NCBI RefSeq assembly: GCF_030406725.1
Contig: NZ_CP129107.1
Coordinates: 2,212,501 to 2,276,500, forward strand
Direction of reading: 5' to 3'
DNA length: 64,000 nucleotides
From: Alteriqipengyuania flavescens
GTDB taxonomy: Bacteria; Pseudomonadota; Alphaproteobacteria; Sphingomonadales; Sphingomonadaceae
Shown: positions 34,000 to 42,811 of the stretch, piece by piece
How positions within the stretch are numbered: the first letter of the stretch is position 1
How the letters are laid out: each line of letters starts with the position of its first letter
Position numbers and translations under genes: made by a program
The notes under the pieces: model-generated
Seen by the model: the letters and a program-made list of their open reading frames with translations, nothing else
What the model was told of the DNA's origin: nothing
Databases searched by the model: none

Positions 34000-35408
34000 T
34001 AGATGTGGATCGCCTTGCCGTAGGCCGCGAGCACGCTTTCGTGCATCATCTCGCTCAAGGTCGGGTGGGCGAAGACGGTGTTCATCAGCTCTGCCTCGGT
34101 CGTCTCCAGCGTCTTGCCGACGACATAGCCCTGGATCAGTTCGGTCACTTCCGCGCCGATCATGTGCGCGCCCAGCAGTTCGCCGGTTTTCGCGTCGAAC
34201 ACGGTCTTGATGAAGCCGTTCGCCTCGCCCAGCGCGATCGCCTTGCCGTTGCCGATGAAGGGGAAGTTGCCGATCTTCACCTCGTGCCCCGCTTCCTTCG
34301 CCTTCGCTTCGGTCAGGCCGACGCTGGCGACTTGCGGGTGGCAATAGGTGCAGCCGGGGATGTTGCGCTTGTCCAGCGCATGCGGATGCAGATCCTCGTT
34401 GCCGAGTTCCTGGGCGATGCTTTCCGCCGCGCAGACGCCTTCGTGGCTGGCCTTGTGCGCCAGCCACGGGCCGGGCACGCAGTCGCCGATGGCCCAGAGG
34501 CCCTTTGTTTTCGTACGGCCATAGTCGTCGATCTGGATGAAGCCGCGGTCCATTTCGACCAGCTTGTCGATGCCGATGTTCTCGGTGTTGGGCTGGATGC
34601 CGATGGCGACGATGGCGTGGCTGAATTCTTCGGTCGCGACCTTCCCATCCTTCCCCTTGATCTTGGCGGTCACGCCCTTTTCGGAGGTCTTCAGGTCCTC
34701 GAGCCCGGTGCCGGTGCGGATCGTCATGCCCTGCTTGGTGAGCGATTTTTCGAGGAAGGCGGACACCTCCTCGTCTTCCACCGGCACGATCCGGTCGAGC
34801 ATTTCGACCACGGTCACTTCGGCGCCCATGTCGTTGTAGAAGCTGGCGAATTCGATCCCGATCGCGCCGCTGCCGATGACCAGCAGCTTCGTCGGCATTT
34901 CGGGCGGGGTCATCGCGGTGCGATAGGTCCAGATGCGCTTGCCGTCCGCCGGGGCGAAGGGCAGGTCGCGCGCGCGTGCACCGGTGGCGAGAATGACGTG
35001 TTTGGCGGTCAGCTTCTCCTCACCCTTTTCGCCCTTCACCGTCATCGAGGTGGCGCCGGTCATCGTGCCCTCCCCCATGTGAACGGCGATCTTGTTCTTC
35101 TTCATCAGGTGGGTGACGCCCTGGTTCAGCTGCTTCGCCACGCCGCGGCTACGTTTCACCACGGCTTCCAGGTCGGCTTCGATCCCTTGCGCCTTGAGGC
35201 CGTAGTCGCCGGCGTTCTGCATGTAATGCATGACCTCGGCAGAGCGGAGCAGCGCCTTGGTCGGGATGCAGCCCCAGTTGAGGCAGATGCCGCCCAGGTT
35301 CTCCCGCTCAACGATGGCGGTCTTCAGCCCCAACTGCGCGCAGCGGATCGCCGCGACATAGCCGCCGGGGCCGCTTCCGAGAACGATGACGTCGTATTGG
35401 TCAGCCAC
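33999..35408 (-). CDS. lpd: Dihydrolipoyl dehydrogenase (E3)
   Basis: 469-aa FAD enzyme reoxidising dihydrolipoamide in the 2-oxoacid dehydrogenase complexes. The FAD site is VIVLGSGPGGYVAAI; the redox-active disulphide is GGICLNWGCIPTKALL; NAD-binding has VIGSGAIGIEFASF, and HPTLSEMMHESVLAAYG near the C-terminus. It starts at GTG 35408. pdhC, encoding the E2 subunit of pyruvate dehydrogenase, lies further upstream on the same strand with a thioesterase and a small secreted protein in between. Confidence 0.95.
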   Translation of the reverse strand: MADQYDVIVLGSGPGGYVAAIRCAQLGLKTAIVERENLGGICLNWGCIPTKALLRSAEVMHYMQNAGDYGLKAQGIEADLEAVVKRSRGVAKQLNQGVTHLMKKNKIAVHMGEGTMTGATSMTVKGEKGEEKLTAKHVILATGARARDLPFAPADGKRIWTYRTAMTPPEMPTKLLVIGSGAIGIEFASFYNDMGAEVTVVEMLDRIVPVEDEEVSAFLEKSLTKQGMTIRTGTGLEDLKTSEKGVTAKIKGKDGKVATEEFSHAIVAIGIQPNTENIGIDKLVEMDRGFIQIDDYGRTKTKGLWAIGDCVPGPWLAHKASHEGVCAAESIAQELGNEDLHPHALDKRNIPGCTYCHPQVASVGLTEAKAKEAGHEVKIGNFPFIGNGKAIALGEANGFIKTVFDAKTGELLGAHMIGAEVTELIQGYVVGKTLETTEAELMNTVFAHPTLSEMMHESVLAAYGKAIHI

Positions 35409-35426
35409 TAACTACACTCCAAAATA

Positions 35427-35501
35427 CCCGTTCGCCCTGAGCCTGTCGAAAGGCAGCCACAACCGCCGCGACTGGGCTTCGACAAGCTCAGCCTGAACGG
35501 G
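35427..35501. repeat. Palindromic repeat, intergenic copy (REP/ERIC-like)
   Basis: Arms 35427-35450 (CCCGTTCGCCCTGAGCCTGT, then CGAA) and 35478-35501 are 24 bases each and complementary at 20 positions, with a 27-base centre. The arm core, TGAGCxTGTCGAA, is the element type seen repeatedly in sphingomonad genomes. The same arm is found at 37244-37331, inside pdhC. Confidence 0.8.
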
Positions 35502-35502
35502 A

Positions 35503-35889
35503 CTAGCTCATTGAATCCACTGCCAAAGCCACCGGACGCGGCCTGTCGTTCTCGTCCAGCAGCACGAACTTGAACGTGCCACTGGCCACCATCGTCTCCG
35601 CCTCGCCGTTGCGTTCGCGCGCGATGGCCTCTGCCCTCACGGTCAGCGAAGTGTTCCCGGTGGCCGCGATGTCGCAATAGACGCTCAGCTCGTCGCCCAC
35701 CGCCATCGCGCCGGGGAAGGCGAAATCGGTGGCGGAGACGACGACCGCCTTGCCCTGCCCCACCTGGCTCGCCAGCGACCCTGCGCCGAGAGCCATCTGG
35801 CTCATCAGCCAGCCGCCGAACACCCCGCCATAGGGATTGGTGTCCGCTGGCATGGCGGTTACGCGGATCAGGGGCTGGCGTTCGCTCAT
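35503..35889 (-). CDS. Acyl-CoA thioesterase, hotdog fold (YciA-like)
   Basis: 128-aa hotdog-fold protein hydrolysing acyl-CoA esters. NPYGGVFGGWLMSQMALGAG is the YciA-type active-site block (Asn, Gly-Gly and helix), followed by VVSATDFAFPGAMAVGDELSVYCD and a C-terminal beta-strand set. It is close to the normal YciA length (about 130). The gene lies in a same-strand run with pdhC and lpd. Confidence 0.85.
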   Translation of the reverse strand: MSERQPLIRVTAMPADTNPYGGVFGGWLMSQMALGAGSLASQVGQGKAVVVSATDFAFPGAMAVGDELSVYCDIAATGNTSLTVRAEAIARERNGEAETMVASGTFKFVLLDENDRPRPVALAVDSMS

Positions 35890-35894
35890 ACAGC

Positions 35895-36320
35895 CTAGCC
35901 CGCCGTCAGCACGATGTTGACCGCTTTCACCCAGCCGGCCTTACACGGCCCGTCATAAGCGCGCTCCTCCGCGATCGGTGACGACACGCGGCAGTCGCCC
36001 AGTTCCTGGAAGTCGCCGCTGGGATAAACGATGCCTTGCCATTCGCCGCGGCCTTCACACAGCCAGACGAGCGAGCGTTCGGGCAATTCGTCCAGCGTGG
36101 CCGCATGCTCTGCCGGCGCGGCGACGACGGCGAGCGTCGCATCGGTGCCGAAATCCTCGCTCATTGTGCGGCCCACGCCGCCGCAGGCATCCATGTCCGG
36201 CCCGTCGAGCCCGATGGTCACGGCGACGGGGTCGGGCACCACCGGCGGCGCCTCCCACTCCTGCGCGGTCGCGGGCACCGCCAGCGTTGCGGCAAGCAGC
36301 AGGATCGCGGTCTGCCGCAC
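35895..36320 (-). CDS. Small secreted protein of unknown function
   Basis: 141-aa protein beginning at GTG 36320. A signal peptide (RQTAILLLAATLAVPATAQ) precedes a mature domain with four Cys (MDACGG, VWLCEGRGEW, GDCRV, DGPCKAGW) that probably form two disulphides. It starts 4 bases after the pdhC stop, so is co-transcribed. I do not recognise the family. Confidence 0.75.
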   Translation of the reverse strand: MRQTAILLLAATLAVPATAQEWEAPPVVPDPVAVTIGLDGPDMDACGGVGRTMSEDFGTDATLAVVAAPAEHAATLDELPERSLVWLCEGRGEWQGIVYPSGDFQELGDCRVSSPIAEERAYDGPCKAGWVKAVNIVLTAG

Positions 36321-36323
36321 GGC

Positions 36324-37625
36324 CTAGGCCAGCATTCCGAGCGGGTTTTCGCACAAGGTCTTGAACGCTTCCATCAGCTGCGCCCCGTCCGCACCGTCGA
36401 TGGCGCGGTGGTCGAAGCTGCCGGTCGCGCTCATCACCGTGGCGATGCCGAGCTCGCCGTCGATGACATAGGGCCGCTGCTCGCCCGCGCCCACCGCCAG
36501 GATCATGCCCTGCGGCGGGTTGATGACCGCGTCGAACTGCTTGGTGCCGAACATGCCGAGATTGGAGAGGCTGGCCGTACCGCCCTGGTATTCGTGCGGC
36601 TGCAGCTTCCCGTCGCGCGCCTTTCCGGCCAGCTCCTTCATTTCCGTGCTGATCTGCGCGAGACCCTTGCGCCCCGCATCGGTGATGATCGGCGTGATGA
36701 GGCCGCTGGGCGCGGCGACGGCGACGGAGATATCCTGGCGCGAATATTCGTGCAGCTCATCGCCCTGGAAGCTGACGTTGCATTTCGGCACGCGGGCGAG
36801 CGCGCGGGCCAGCGCCTTGATGATGAGGTCGTTGACCGACAGCTTCACGCCGTCCGCCTCAAGACTGGCATTGAGCTGCTTGCGCAGGTCGAGCAGCGCG
36901 TCGAGGCGCACGTCCACCGTCAGGTAGATATGCGGCACGGTCTGCTTCGCTTCGGTGAGGCGACGGGCGATGACCTTGCGCACGTTGTTGAGCTTGGTCG
37001 CCTCGTACGGTGCACCGAATTCGCTTTCCGCCCCCGTGCTCGTAGGAGTATTTGCCGGGGTGGCGGGTTTGTCCATGCTCTGTGTGGGCGCGGGAGCCGC
37101 GCCCTTGGCCGCGCCTTCGAGGTCCGCTTTCACGATGCGGCCGTTGGGGCCGGAGCCGGTCACGCTCGACAGGTCGATGCCTTCCTGCTCCGCGATCCGC
37201 CGGGCCAGCGGCGAAGCGACGATGCGGTCGCCTTTTGCAGCATCCGCTCGTCCTGAGCTTGTCGAAGGACTGCTCTGGGCGCTTGCCGCGGGCGTGGGTG
37301 CAGGGGCTTCGACAGGCTCAGCCTGAGCGGGTGTGGCTTCGGCTTCCCCGCCGCCGGACGATGCCGCTGCGTCCAGGTCCTCGCCGTCTTCGGCCAGCAT
37401 CGCGATGACCGCGCCGACCTTCACGCCTTCCGTGCCTTCGTCGATCTCGATGGAAGCGATCGTGCCTTCATCGACGGCTTCGAATTCCATCGTCGCCTTG
37501 TCGGTCTCGATCTCGGCGAGGATGTCGCCCGCGGCAACGCTGTCGCCCTTCTTCACCAGCCACTTGGCCAGGGTGCCTTCTTCCATCGTTGGGGAAAGCG
37601 CGGGCATCTTGATCGCGATTGCCAT
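36324..37625 (-). CDS. pdhC: Pyruvate dehydrogenase E2, dihydrolipoamide acetyltransferase
   Basis: 433-aa E2 subunit of the pyruvate dehydrogenase complex. The lipoyl domain carries [11 protein letters not shown] with the lipoylated Lys (about 42). A Pro/Ala-rich linker is followed by the peripheral subunit-binding domain ([19 protein letters not shown]), a second linker, and the catalytic domain with the HRxxDG motif ([16 protein letters not shown]). A palindromic repeat (37244-37331) is inserted in frame in the first linker, encoding roughly [14 protein letters not shown]. The E1 genes are not in this window. Confidence 0.94.
   Translation of the reverse strand: MAIAIKMPALSPTMEEGTLAKWLVKKGDSVAAGDILAEIETDKATMEFEAVDEGTIASIEIDEGTEGVKVGAVIAMLAEDGEDLDAAASSGGGEAEATPAQAEPVEAPAPTPAASAQSSPSTSSGRADAAKGDRIVASPLARRIAEQEGIDLSSVTGSGPNGRIVKADLEGAAKGAAPAPTQSMDKPATPANTPTSTGAESEFGAPYEATKLNNVRKVIARRLTEAKQTVPHIYLTVDVRLDALLDLRKQLNASLEADGVKLSVNDLIIKALARALARVPKCNVSFQGDELHEYSRQDISVAVAAPSGLITPIITDAGRKGLAQISTEMKELAGKARDGKLQPHEYQGGTASLSNLGMFGTKQFDAVINPPQGMILAVGAGEQRPYVIDGELGIATVMSATGSFDHRAIDGADGAQLMEAFKTLCENPLGMLA
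37244..37331. repeat. Palindromic repeat, copy inside pdhC
   Basis: Arms CCGCTCGTCCTGAGCTTGTC (37244-37263, continuing to 37266) and 37308-37331 are complementary and match the intergenic repeat at 35427-35501. It is wholly within the pdhC frame and does not break it. The centre is longer (41 bases) than that of the intergenic copy. Confidence 0.75.
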
Positions 37626-37756
37626 GGGTGCCGTAACGTCCTTTCGGGTCAAACCGGTATCGGCGATGCTTTGGCCGATTGCGCCTTTGCGGGCAAGGTC
37701 TTGCATAGGCGGACCGCCGAACGCATAGCTATGCAAGAGGGATCGGGAGGATTGCC

Positions 37757-38200
37757 ATGCGAACCTATCTGGTGGTTCTGGACGATACGGCAGAGGCGCA
37801 GACCGCGCTGCGTTTCGCGGGCCGCCGCGCGCTTGCGACCGATGGACAGGTGCAGATCCTGGCCGTGGCGCCAAAGCAGGACTTCGTCGCGTTCGGCGGT
37901 ATCCAGGCGACCATCGAGGAAGAGGCGCGCGACCGGGCCGAGGTGAAAGCCATGAGCGGGGCCGGCAACCTGTTTTCCGAAAGCGGGCGGATGCCCAAGA
38001 TCAGCGTGAAGATGGGCCCGCCCGAAGAGGTGATTGCCGAATACCTCGCCGAACATGACGAGGTCACCGCTTTGGTGCTGGGCGCGGCAGGCGCGGGCAA
38101 TCCGGGGCCGCTGGTGACGCACTTCGCGGCCAACGCCTCCGCCCTGCCCTGCCCGCTGATCATCGTGCCCGAAGGTGTCAGCGCGACTGCGGAAACCTGA
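37757..38200 (+). CDS. Universal stress protein (UspA family)
   Basis: 147-aa Usp-fold protein. The N-terminal strand [22 protein letters not shown] and the C-terminal [22 protein letters not shown] with [12 protein letters not shown] follow the UspA order, and the nucleotide-binding loop GxxGxG(9x)S/T is partly present (GAAGAGNPG). GGAGG lies before ATG 37757. It is divergent from pdhC. Usp proteins bind ATP or other nucleotides under stress; the specific role here is unknown. Confidence 0.85.
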   Translation: MRTYLVVLDDTAEAQTALRFAGRRALATDGQVQILAVAPKQDFVAFGGIQATIEEEARDRAEVKAMSGAGNLFSESGRMPKISVKMGPPEEVIAEYLAEHDEVTALVLGAAGAGNPGPLVTHFAANASALPCPLIIVPEGVSATAET

Positions 38201-38207
38201 GGGCGCG

Positions 38208-40487
38208 CTACTTCTTCCGCTTGCGGCCCTGGTGCTTGATGTTTCCCGGGCGGCCGCGCTTCCCCGTCATGTGTTTCTGCTTACCGTCGGGGTGCTTGGC
38301 GCGGCCCTTTTTCTTCGGCGCGGGCCGGTCGCCTCGCCGTTCGATCTTCGATGCTCCATCGGGCAATTCGAACTTGAGCGCGCCGGTGAGCGGGTTCGCC
38401 TCTGCCAGCCGCAGCTTCAGCTTGTCGCCCACGGCAAAGCTGTTGCCGGTGCGTTCGCCGACCAGCTTCTGTCCCGTCTCGTCATAACGATAATAATCGT
38501 CGCCCAGCACGCCGACCGGGACCAGCCCGTCGCCGCCCAGGCCGAGGATCGTGGCAAAGAAGCCGAAGCTCTGCACCCCCGTGATGCGGGTTTCGAAGAC
38601 CTCGTCCACGCGCCCTGCCAGCCACGCCGCGACGTAGCGGTCGATCGTGTCGCGCTCCGCCTCCATCGCGCGGCGCTCCGCCTTGCTGATGGCGTCGGAA
38701 ATCCGGCCCAGGTCCTCGCGGTCGCGCTCTGACAGGCCGCTTGTCGCGGGCAGCTTCGCCTTGGGCTTCGCCTGTTCCAGCCCGAAGGCATCGACCAGCG
38801 CGCGGTGGACCAGCAAGTCGGCATAGCGCCGAATCGGCGAGGTGAAATGGGCGTAGGAGCCGAGCGCAAGGCCGAAGTGCCCCGCATTGGTCGGCCCGTA
38901 ATAGGCCTGCGTCTGCGTGCGCAGCACGGCCTCCATCACCAGCGCCTTTTCCGCCTCGTCGGTGACATCCTTCAGCATGCGGTTGAACAGCCCCGGCGTG
39001 ACCACCTGGCCGAGCGCGAGGTTACGGTCATAGGTCTTCAGCAGGTCGCGCAGGGCGACCAGCTTCTCCCGGCTCGGCGTTTCATGGACGCGGTAGACGA
39101 CCGGCGACTTCTTGCTTTCGAGCGCCTTGGCCGCCGCGACGTTGGCGGCGATCATGAAGTCTTCCACCACGCGGTGCGCGTCGAGCCGTTCGCGCACGGC
39201 GATCTCGGCGATCTTGCCCTGATCGTCCAGGATCACGCGGCGTTCGGGCAATTCCAGTTCCAGCGGATCGCGTTTCGCGCGTGCGGCGGCGAGCAGTTTC
39301 CACGCCCCCCAAAGGTGCTGCAGGTTCTCGCCCGCACTGCCTTCGTCGATGCGGGCCTGCGCGTCCTCGTACGGGATGACTTCGGAAATCCGCACCAGCG
39401 CGCGGGTGAAGCGCCAGTCGCGCACCGTGCCATCCTTCGCGATGCGGATGTGGCAGGCCATGGCCGCGCGGTCCTCGCCTTCGCGCAAGGAGCAGACGTC
39501 GGCGCTGAGCACTTCGGGCAGCATCGGCACGACACGGTCGGGGAAATAGACCGAATTGCCGCGCTTCCTCGCCTCGCGGTCGAGTTGCCCACCGGGCCGC
39601 ACATAATAGGATACGTCGGCGATGGCGACCAGCGCCTTGTAGCCGCCCTCCCCGTCCGGCTCCGCCCAGATCGCGTCGTCATGGTCGCGCGCGTCGGCGG
39701 GGTCGATGGCGACAATGGGCAAATCGCGCAGGTCTTCCCGCTTGTCGGCCGTAACCGGCAGTTTCGCGGCGAGCTCGGCTTCGGCAATCGCCTCGTCGGG
39801 GAAGATGTGCGGGATGCCGTGCTTGCTGATGGCGATCAGGCTGAAGCTCTTGGGTGCCAGCGGGTCGCCATAGACTTCCACCACCTTCACGCCGGAGCGC
39901 GGGCCGCGACCCGCGGGTTCGGCCAGCACAAGCTGGCCTTCCTCTGCATTGCCAAGGTCCTTGATCGGGCTGGACTGGCGGATCTTCTTGTCGGTGGGCG
40001 CGAGCCACGGCTTGCCGCTGCCGTCCAGCTCGACCACGCCGAGCAGGCCGTCGGTCTTGTCGGGCAGCTTTTTCATGGGATGCGCGCGCCAGCCGTTGCC
40101 GGCCTCTTCGGTGCGCGCCAGCACCCGGTCGCCGCGCTTCAACGCGGCCTGCTTCTTCTTTTCGACCAGACGCAGCCGTGGCGGCGGTGTCGCATCGTCG
40201 GGAGACCAGCTTTCCGGGATCGCGATGGCCTCGCCATCCTCGATATCGACGACCTTCAGCACGGTGACCCTGGGCACGCCGCCCATCTTGTGGAATGCGC
40301 TCGCCTTGCCGTCGATCAGGCCTTCCTCGGCCATGTCCTTCAGCAGGCGTTTCAGCGCGATCTTTTCCTGTCCCTTGATGCCGAAGGCCTTGGCGATTTC
40401 GCGCTTGCCGGCCGGGCGGTCGCTGGACTGGATGAATTCGATGACCTGCTCGCGTGTCGGCAGGCCGTATTTCTTCTGTTTTTTCAT
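38208..40487 (-). CDS. rnr: Ribonuclease R
   Basis: 759-aa 3'-5' exoribonuclease that degrades structured RNA. The RNB catalytic block has the four-Asp region AIDPADARDHDDAIWAE and TSPIRRYADLLVHR. A C-terminal S1 domain (GVQSFGFFATIL) is followed by a Lys/Arg-rich tail ending RKRKK. Starting at ATG 40487 the protein is close to the normal length. A winged-helix and cold-shock-like N-terminus precede the catalytic core. Confidence 0.95.
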   Translation of the reverse strand: MKKQKKYGLPTREQVIEFIQSSDRPAGKREIAKAFGIKGQEKIALKRLLKDMAEEGLIDGKASAFHKMGGVPRVTVLKVVDIEDGEAIAIPESWSPDDATPPPRLRLVEKKKQAALKRGDRVLARTEEAGNGWRAHPMKKLPDKTDGLLGVVELDGSGKPWLAPTDKKIRQSSPIKDLGNAEEGQLVLAEPAGRGPRSGVKVVEVYGDPLAPKSFSLIAISKHGIPHIFPDEAIAEAELAAKLPVTADKREDLRDLPIVAIDPADARDHDDAIWAEPDGEGGYKALVAIADVSYYVRPGGQLDREARKRGNSVYFPDRVVPMLPEVLSADVCSLREGEDRAAMACHIRIAKDGTVRDWRFTRALVRISEVIPYEDAQARIDEGSAGENLQHLWGAWKLLAAARAKRDPLELELPERRVILDDQGKIAEIAVRERLDAHRVVEDFMIAANVAAAKALESKKSPVVYRVHETPSREKLVALRDLLKTYDRNLALGQVVTPGLFNRMLKDVTDEAEKALVMEAVLRTQTQAYYGPTNAGHFGLALGSYAHFTSPIRRYADLLVHRALVDAFGLEQAKPKAKLPATSGLSERDREDLGRISDAISKAERRAMEAERDTIDRYVAAWLAGRVDEVFETRITGVQSFGFFATILGLGGDGLVPVGVLGDDYYRYDETGQKLVGERTGNSFAVGDKLKLRLAEANPLTGALKFELPDGASKIERRGDRPAPKKKGRAKHPDGKQKHMTGKRGRPGNIKHQGRKRKK

Positions 40488-40534
40488 GTGCCGCCCATGT
40501 GGGGTCGCAGGCGGCGCATGTCCACCGCCCGCGC

Positions 40535-42079
40535 TCAATAGGCCTTGGCGATGAAAATCCGCTCGACTGCAGGCTCCCCGGTGAAGATGCATGCGCGAGT
40601 CGCCGGCGCTGCGTCCATCGGCACGTTGCGCACGGTGAGCTTGAGCGCCTTCAGCTGCTCGACCACTTTTTCCAGCGCGGCTCCGGTCGGCCTGGCCCAC
40701 TGGACTTCCACCCAGCCCGGGTATTTCTCGCCCGAGGAATAGAACGCTTCGAGATCCTGCATGGTGGCGATGTCGCGGCGGATGCTGGCATCGCGCCGTG
40801 CGGCAGCGGCGGCGAAGAGCGCGGACTGGATGTCCTCAAGCAAGGCGCCGATGCCGGCTGCGGCTTCCTCTCGCGAGGGCGTGGCGAAAGCGGGCTTGCC
40901 GCTCGCTTCGTTCCACAGCGCATCGCGGCGCAGCTGGCTGACGACGCCGTTGTCCATGTCGCGGCCGCCGACCTCGATGATGACGGGCGCGCCCTTGCGG
41001 ACATAGTCCCACCGCTTCGCCGCTGCCTTGCCGGGGCGGGTGTCGAGCAGGACGCGGACGGGCTCGCCCAGCGCCGACTGCTCCGCGATCTTCGCGCGCA
41101 GTTCCTCGCAATAGGCGACCAGCGCCTCGTCTTCCGGCTTGTCCCGCAGCATCGGCAGGATCACGACCTGCTGCGGGGCGAGCGCGGGCGGCACGCGCAG
41201 CCCGTCGTCGTCGCCATGCGTCATGATCAGCCCGCCAACCATGCGGGTGGACATGCCCCAGCTGACGGTGTGGGCGAGCGCCTGCCCGCCCTCGCTGTCC
41301 TGGAAGCGGATGTCGGCGGCTTGCGCAAAATTGGTGCCGAGATAGTGGCTGGTGCCGGCCTGCAATGCCTTGCCGTCCTGCATCATCGCCTCGATCGACC
41401 AAGTCTCGACCGCGCCGGGGAAACGCTCGTGCTCCGGCTTCTCGCCCGCGATCACCGGCATGGCGACGTCGTCTTCGGCGAAGGCGCGATACATCTCGAG
41501 CGCGCGCATGGTTTCCTCGCGCGCTTCTTCCGCCGTGGCGTGGGCGGTGTGGCCTTCCTGCCAGAGGAATTCGCTGGTGCGCAGGAACATGCGGGTGCGC
41601 ATTTCCCAGCGCACGACATTGGCCCACTGGTTCAGCTTCAGCGGCAGGTCGCGCCAGCTTTGCACCCAGCGGCTCATCGCGTCGCCGATGATCGTTTCGG
41701 ACGTCGGACGCACGATCAGCGGCTCTTCCAGCTTCGCATCGGGATCGGGCACCAGCCCGCCCGCGCCATCGGCGATCAGGCGGTGGTGGGTGACGACAGC
41801 CATTTCCTTGGCAAACCCTTCGACATGCTCCGCCTCGCGCGTGAAATTGGCGAGCGGGATGAAGAGCGGGAAATAGGCGTTGGCGATGCCGGCGGCCTTG
41901 ATCCGGTCGTCCAGCAGGCGCTGCATCCGCTCCCAGATGCCATAGCCCCACGGGCGGATGACCATGCAGCCGCGCACGCCCGATTCCTCGGCCATTTCGG
42001 CGGCGGAGATGACTTCCTGATACCAGGCGGCGAAATCGCTTTCGCGGCGTGTGTTGAGAGCGTGGCGGATGGCGGCCAT
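40535..42079 (-). CDS. proS: Prolyl-tRNA synthetase, archaeal/eukaryal-type (type 3)
   Basis: 514-aa class II synthetase charging tRNA-Pro. Motif 2-type VVRWEMRTRMFLRTSEFLWQEGH, PTSETIIGDAMSRW and GTSHYLGTNFA, and motif 3 region AHTVSWGMSTRMVGGLIMTHGDD, are all in the order of the short archaeal/eukaryal type (no INS editing domain). The last residue is Tyr, the conserved C-terminal end of that class. Most alphaproteobacterial ProRS are about 440-aa bacterial-type enzymes, so this form is notable. ATG 42079 is the start. Confidence 0.93.
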   Translation of the reverse strand: MAAIRHALNTRRESDFAAWYQEVISAAEMAEESGVRGCMVIRPWGYGIWERMQRLLDDRIKAAGIANAYFPLFIPLANFTREAEHVEGFAKEMAVVTHHRLIADGAGGLVPDPDAKLEEPLIVRPTSETIIGDAMSRWVQSWRDLPLKLNQWANVVRWEMRTRMFLRTSEFLWQEGHTAHATAEEAREETMRALEMYRAFAEDDVAMPVIAGEKPEHERFPGAVETWSIEAMMQDGKALQAGTSHYLGTNFAQAADIRFQDSEGGQALAHTVSWGMSTRMVGGLIMTHGDDDGLRVPPALAPQQVVILPMLRDKPEDEALVAYCEELRAKIAEQSALGEPVRVLLDTRPGKAAAKRWDYVRKGAPVIIEVGGRDMDNGVVSQLRRDALWNEASGKPAFATPSREEAAAGIGALLEDIQSALFAAAAARRDASIRRDIATMQDLEAFYSSGEKYPGWVEVQWARPTGAALEKVVEQLKALKLTVRNVPMDAAPATRACIFTGEPAVERIFIAKAY

Positions 42080-42169
42080 GGGGTTATTCCTGTGCGGGGC
42101 TGTTCGGCGCCGTTGATGCGGCGCTGGGCCTCTAGGCGGCGGGCCTGCCGCTGTCGAGAAGCGGGCGCG

Positions 42170-42724
42170 CTATTTCGCCAGCTTGTCGAGCTGTTCCTGC
42201 ATCGCCGCCATCTGCTTGCGCAGGGCGGCCAGTTCCTCGTCCTTGGACGTCGGCGCCGGTTCCGCCGGCTTGGTGGAGCCGGGCATCAGCGTTTCGGTGG
42301 CGGCGCGGAACATCGCCATGTTCGCTTCGTGCAGCTTGCCGAGCGGGGTTGCCGCCATGCCGCTTTTCAGCGTGTCGCCCAGCTTGGACTGGTTCTCGCG
42401 GAAGAACTTCATCGACGCATCGAGATAGGGCGGCATCAGCGCCTGCATCGAATTGCCGTACATGCTGATCAGCTGGCGCAGGAAGCTGACGGGCAACAAC
42501 TGCTCTCCCCCGGCCTCTTCCTCCATGATGATCTGGGTCAGGATCGAATGGGTAATATCGTCCCCGCTCTTCGCATCGACAACCTGGAATTCCACATTCT
42601 CGCGCGTCATCTGGGCAAGGTCGTCCAGCGTGATGTAGCTAGACGTGCCGGTGTTGTAGAGGCGCCGGTTGGCGTATTTCTTGATGATGATCGGATCGTC
42701 GGCGGTACCCGTACCCTTGGCCAT
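42170..42724 (-). CDS. phaR: Polyhydroxyalkanoate synthesis repressor PhaR
   Basis: 184-aa regulator that binds DNA and polyhydroxyalkanoate granules, repressing phasin synthesis when no polymer is present. The N-terminal DNA/PHA-accumulation domain IIIKKYANRRLYNTGTSSYI is diagnostic. A second conserved block is LLPVSFLRQLISMYGNSMQ. A coiled coil ends the protein (DEELAALRKQMAAMQEQL). ATG 42724 is chosen over upstream in-frame starts because GAGGAAG sits 7 bases before it. No phaC is in this window. Confidence 0.92.
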   Translation of the reverse strand: MAKGTGTADDPIIIKKYANRRLYNTGTSSYITLDDLAQMTRENVEFQVVDAKSGDDITHSILTQIIMEEEAGGEQLLPVSFLRQLISMYGNSMQALMPPYLDASMKFFRENQSKLGDTLKSGMAATPLGKLHEANMAMFRAATETLMPGSTKPAEPAPTSKDEELAALRKQMAAMQEQLDKLAK

Positions 42725-42811
42725 GCGATGCTTCCTCTTGTGCGCCTGTTGCGTCATTTTGCTGCGCAGCATTTCGCTTAGCATGCGCAGCAAGTGCACC
42801 GCAATATGGCT

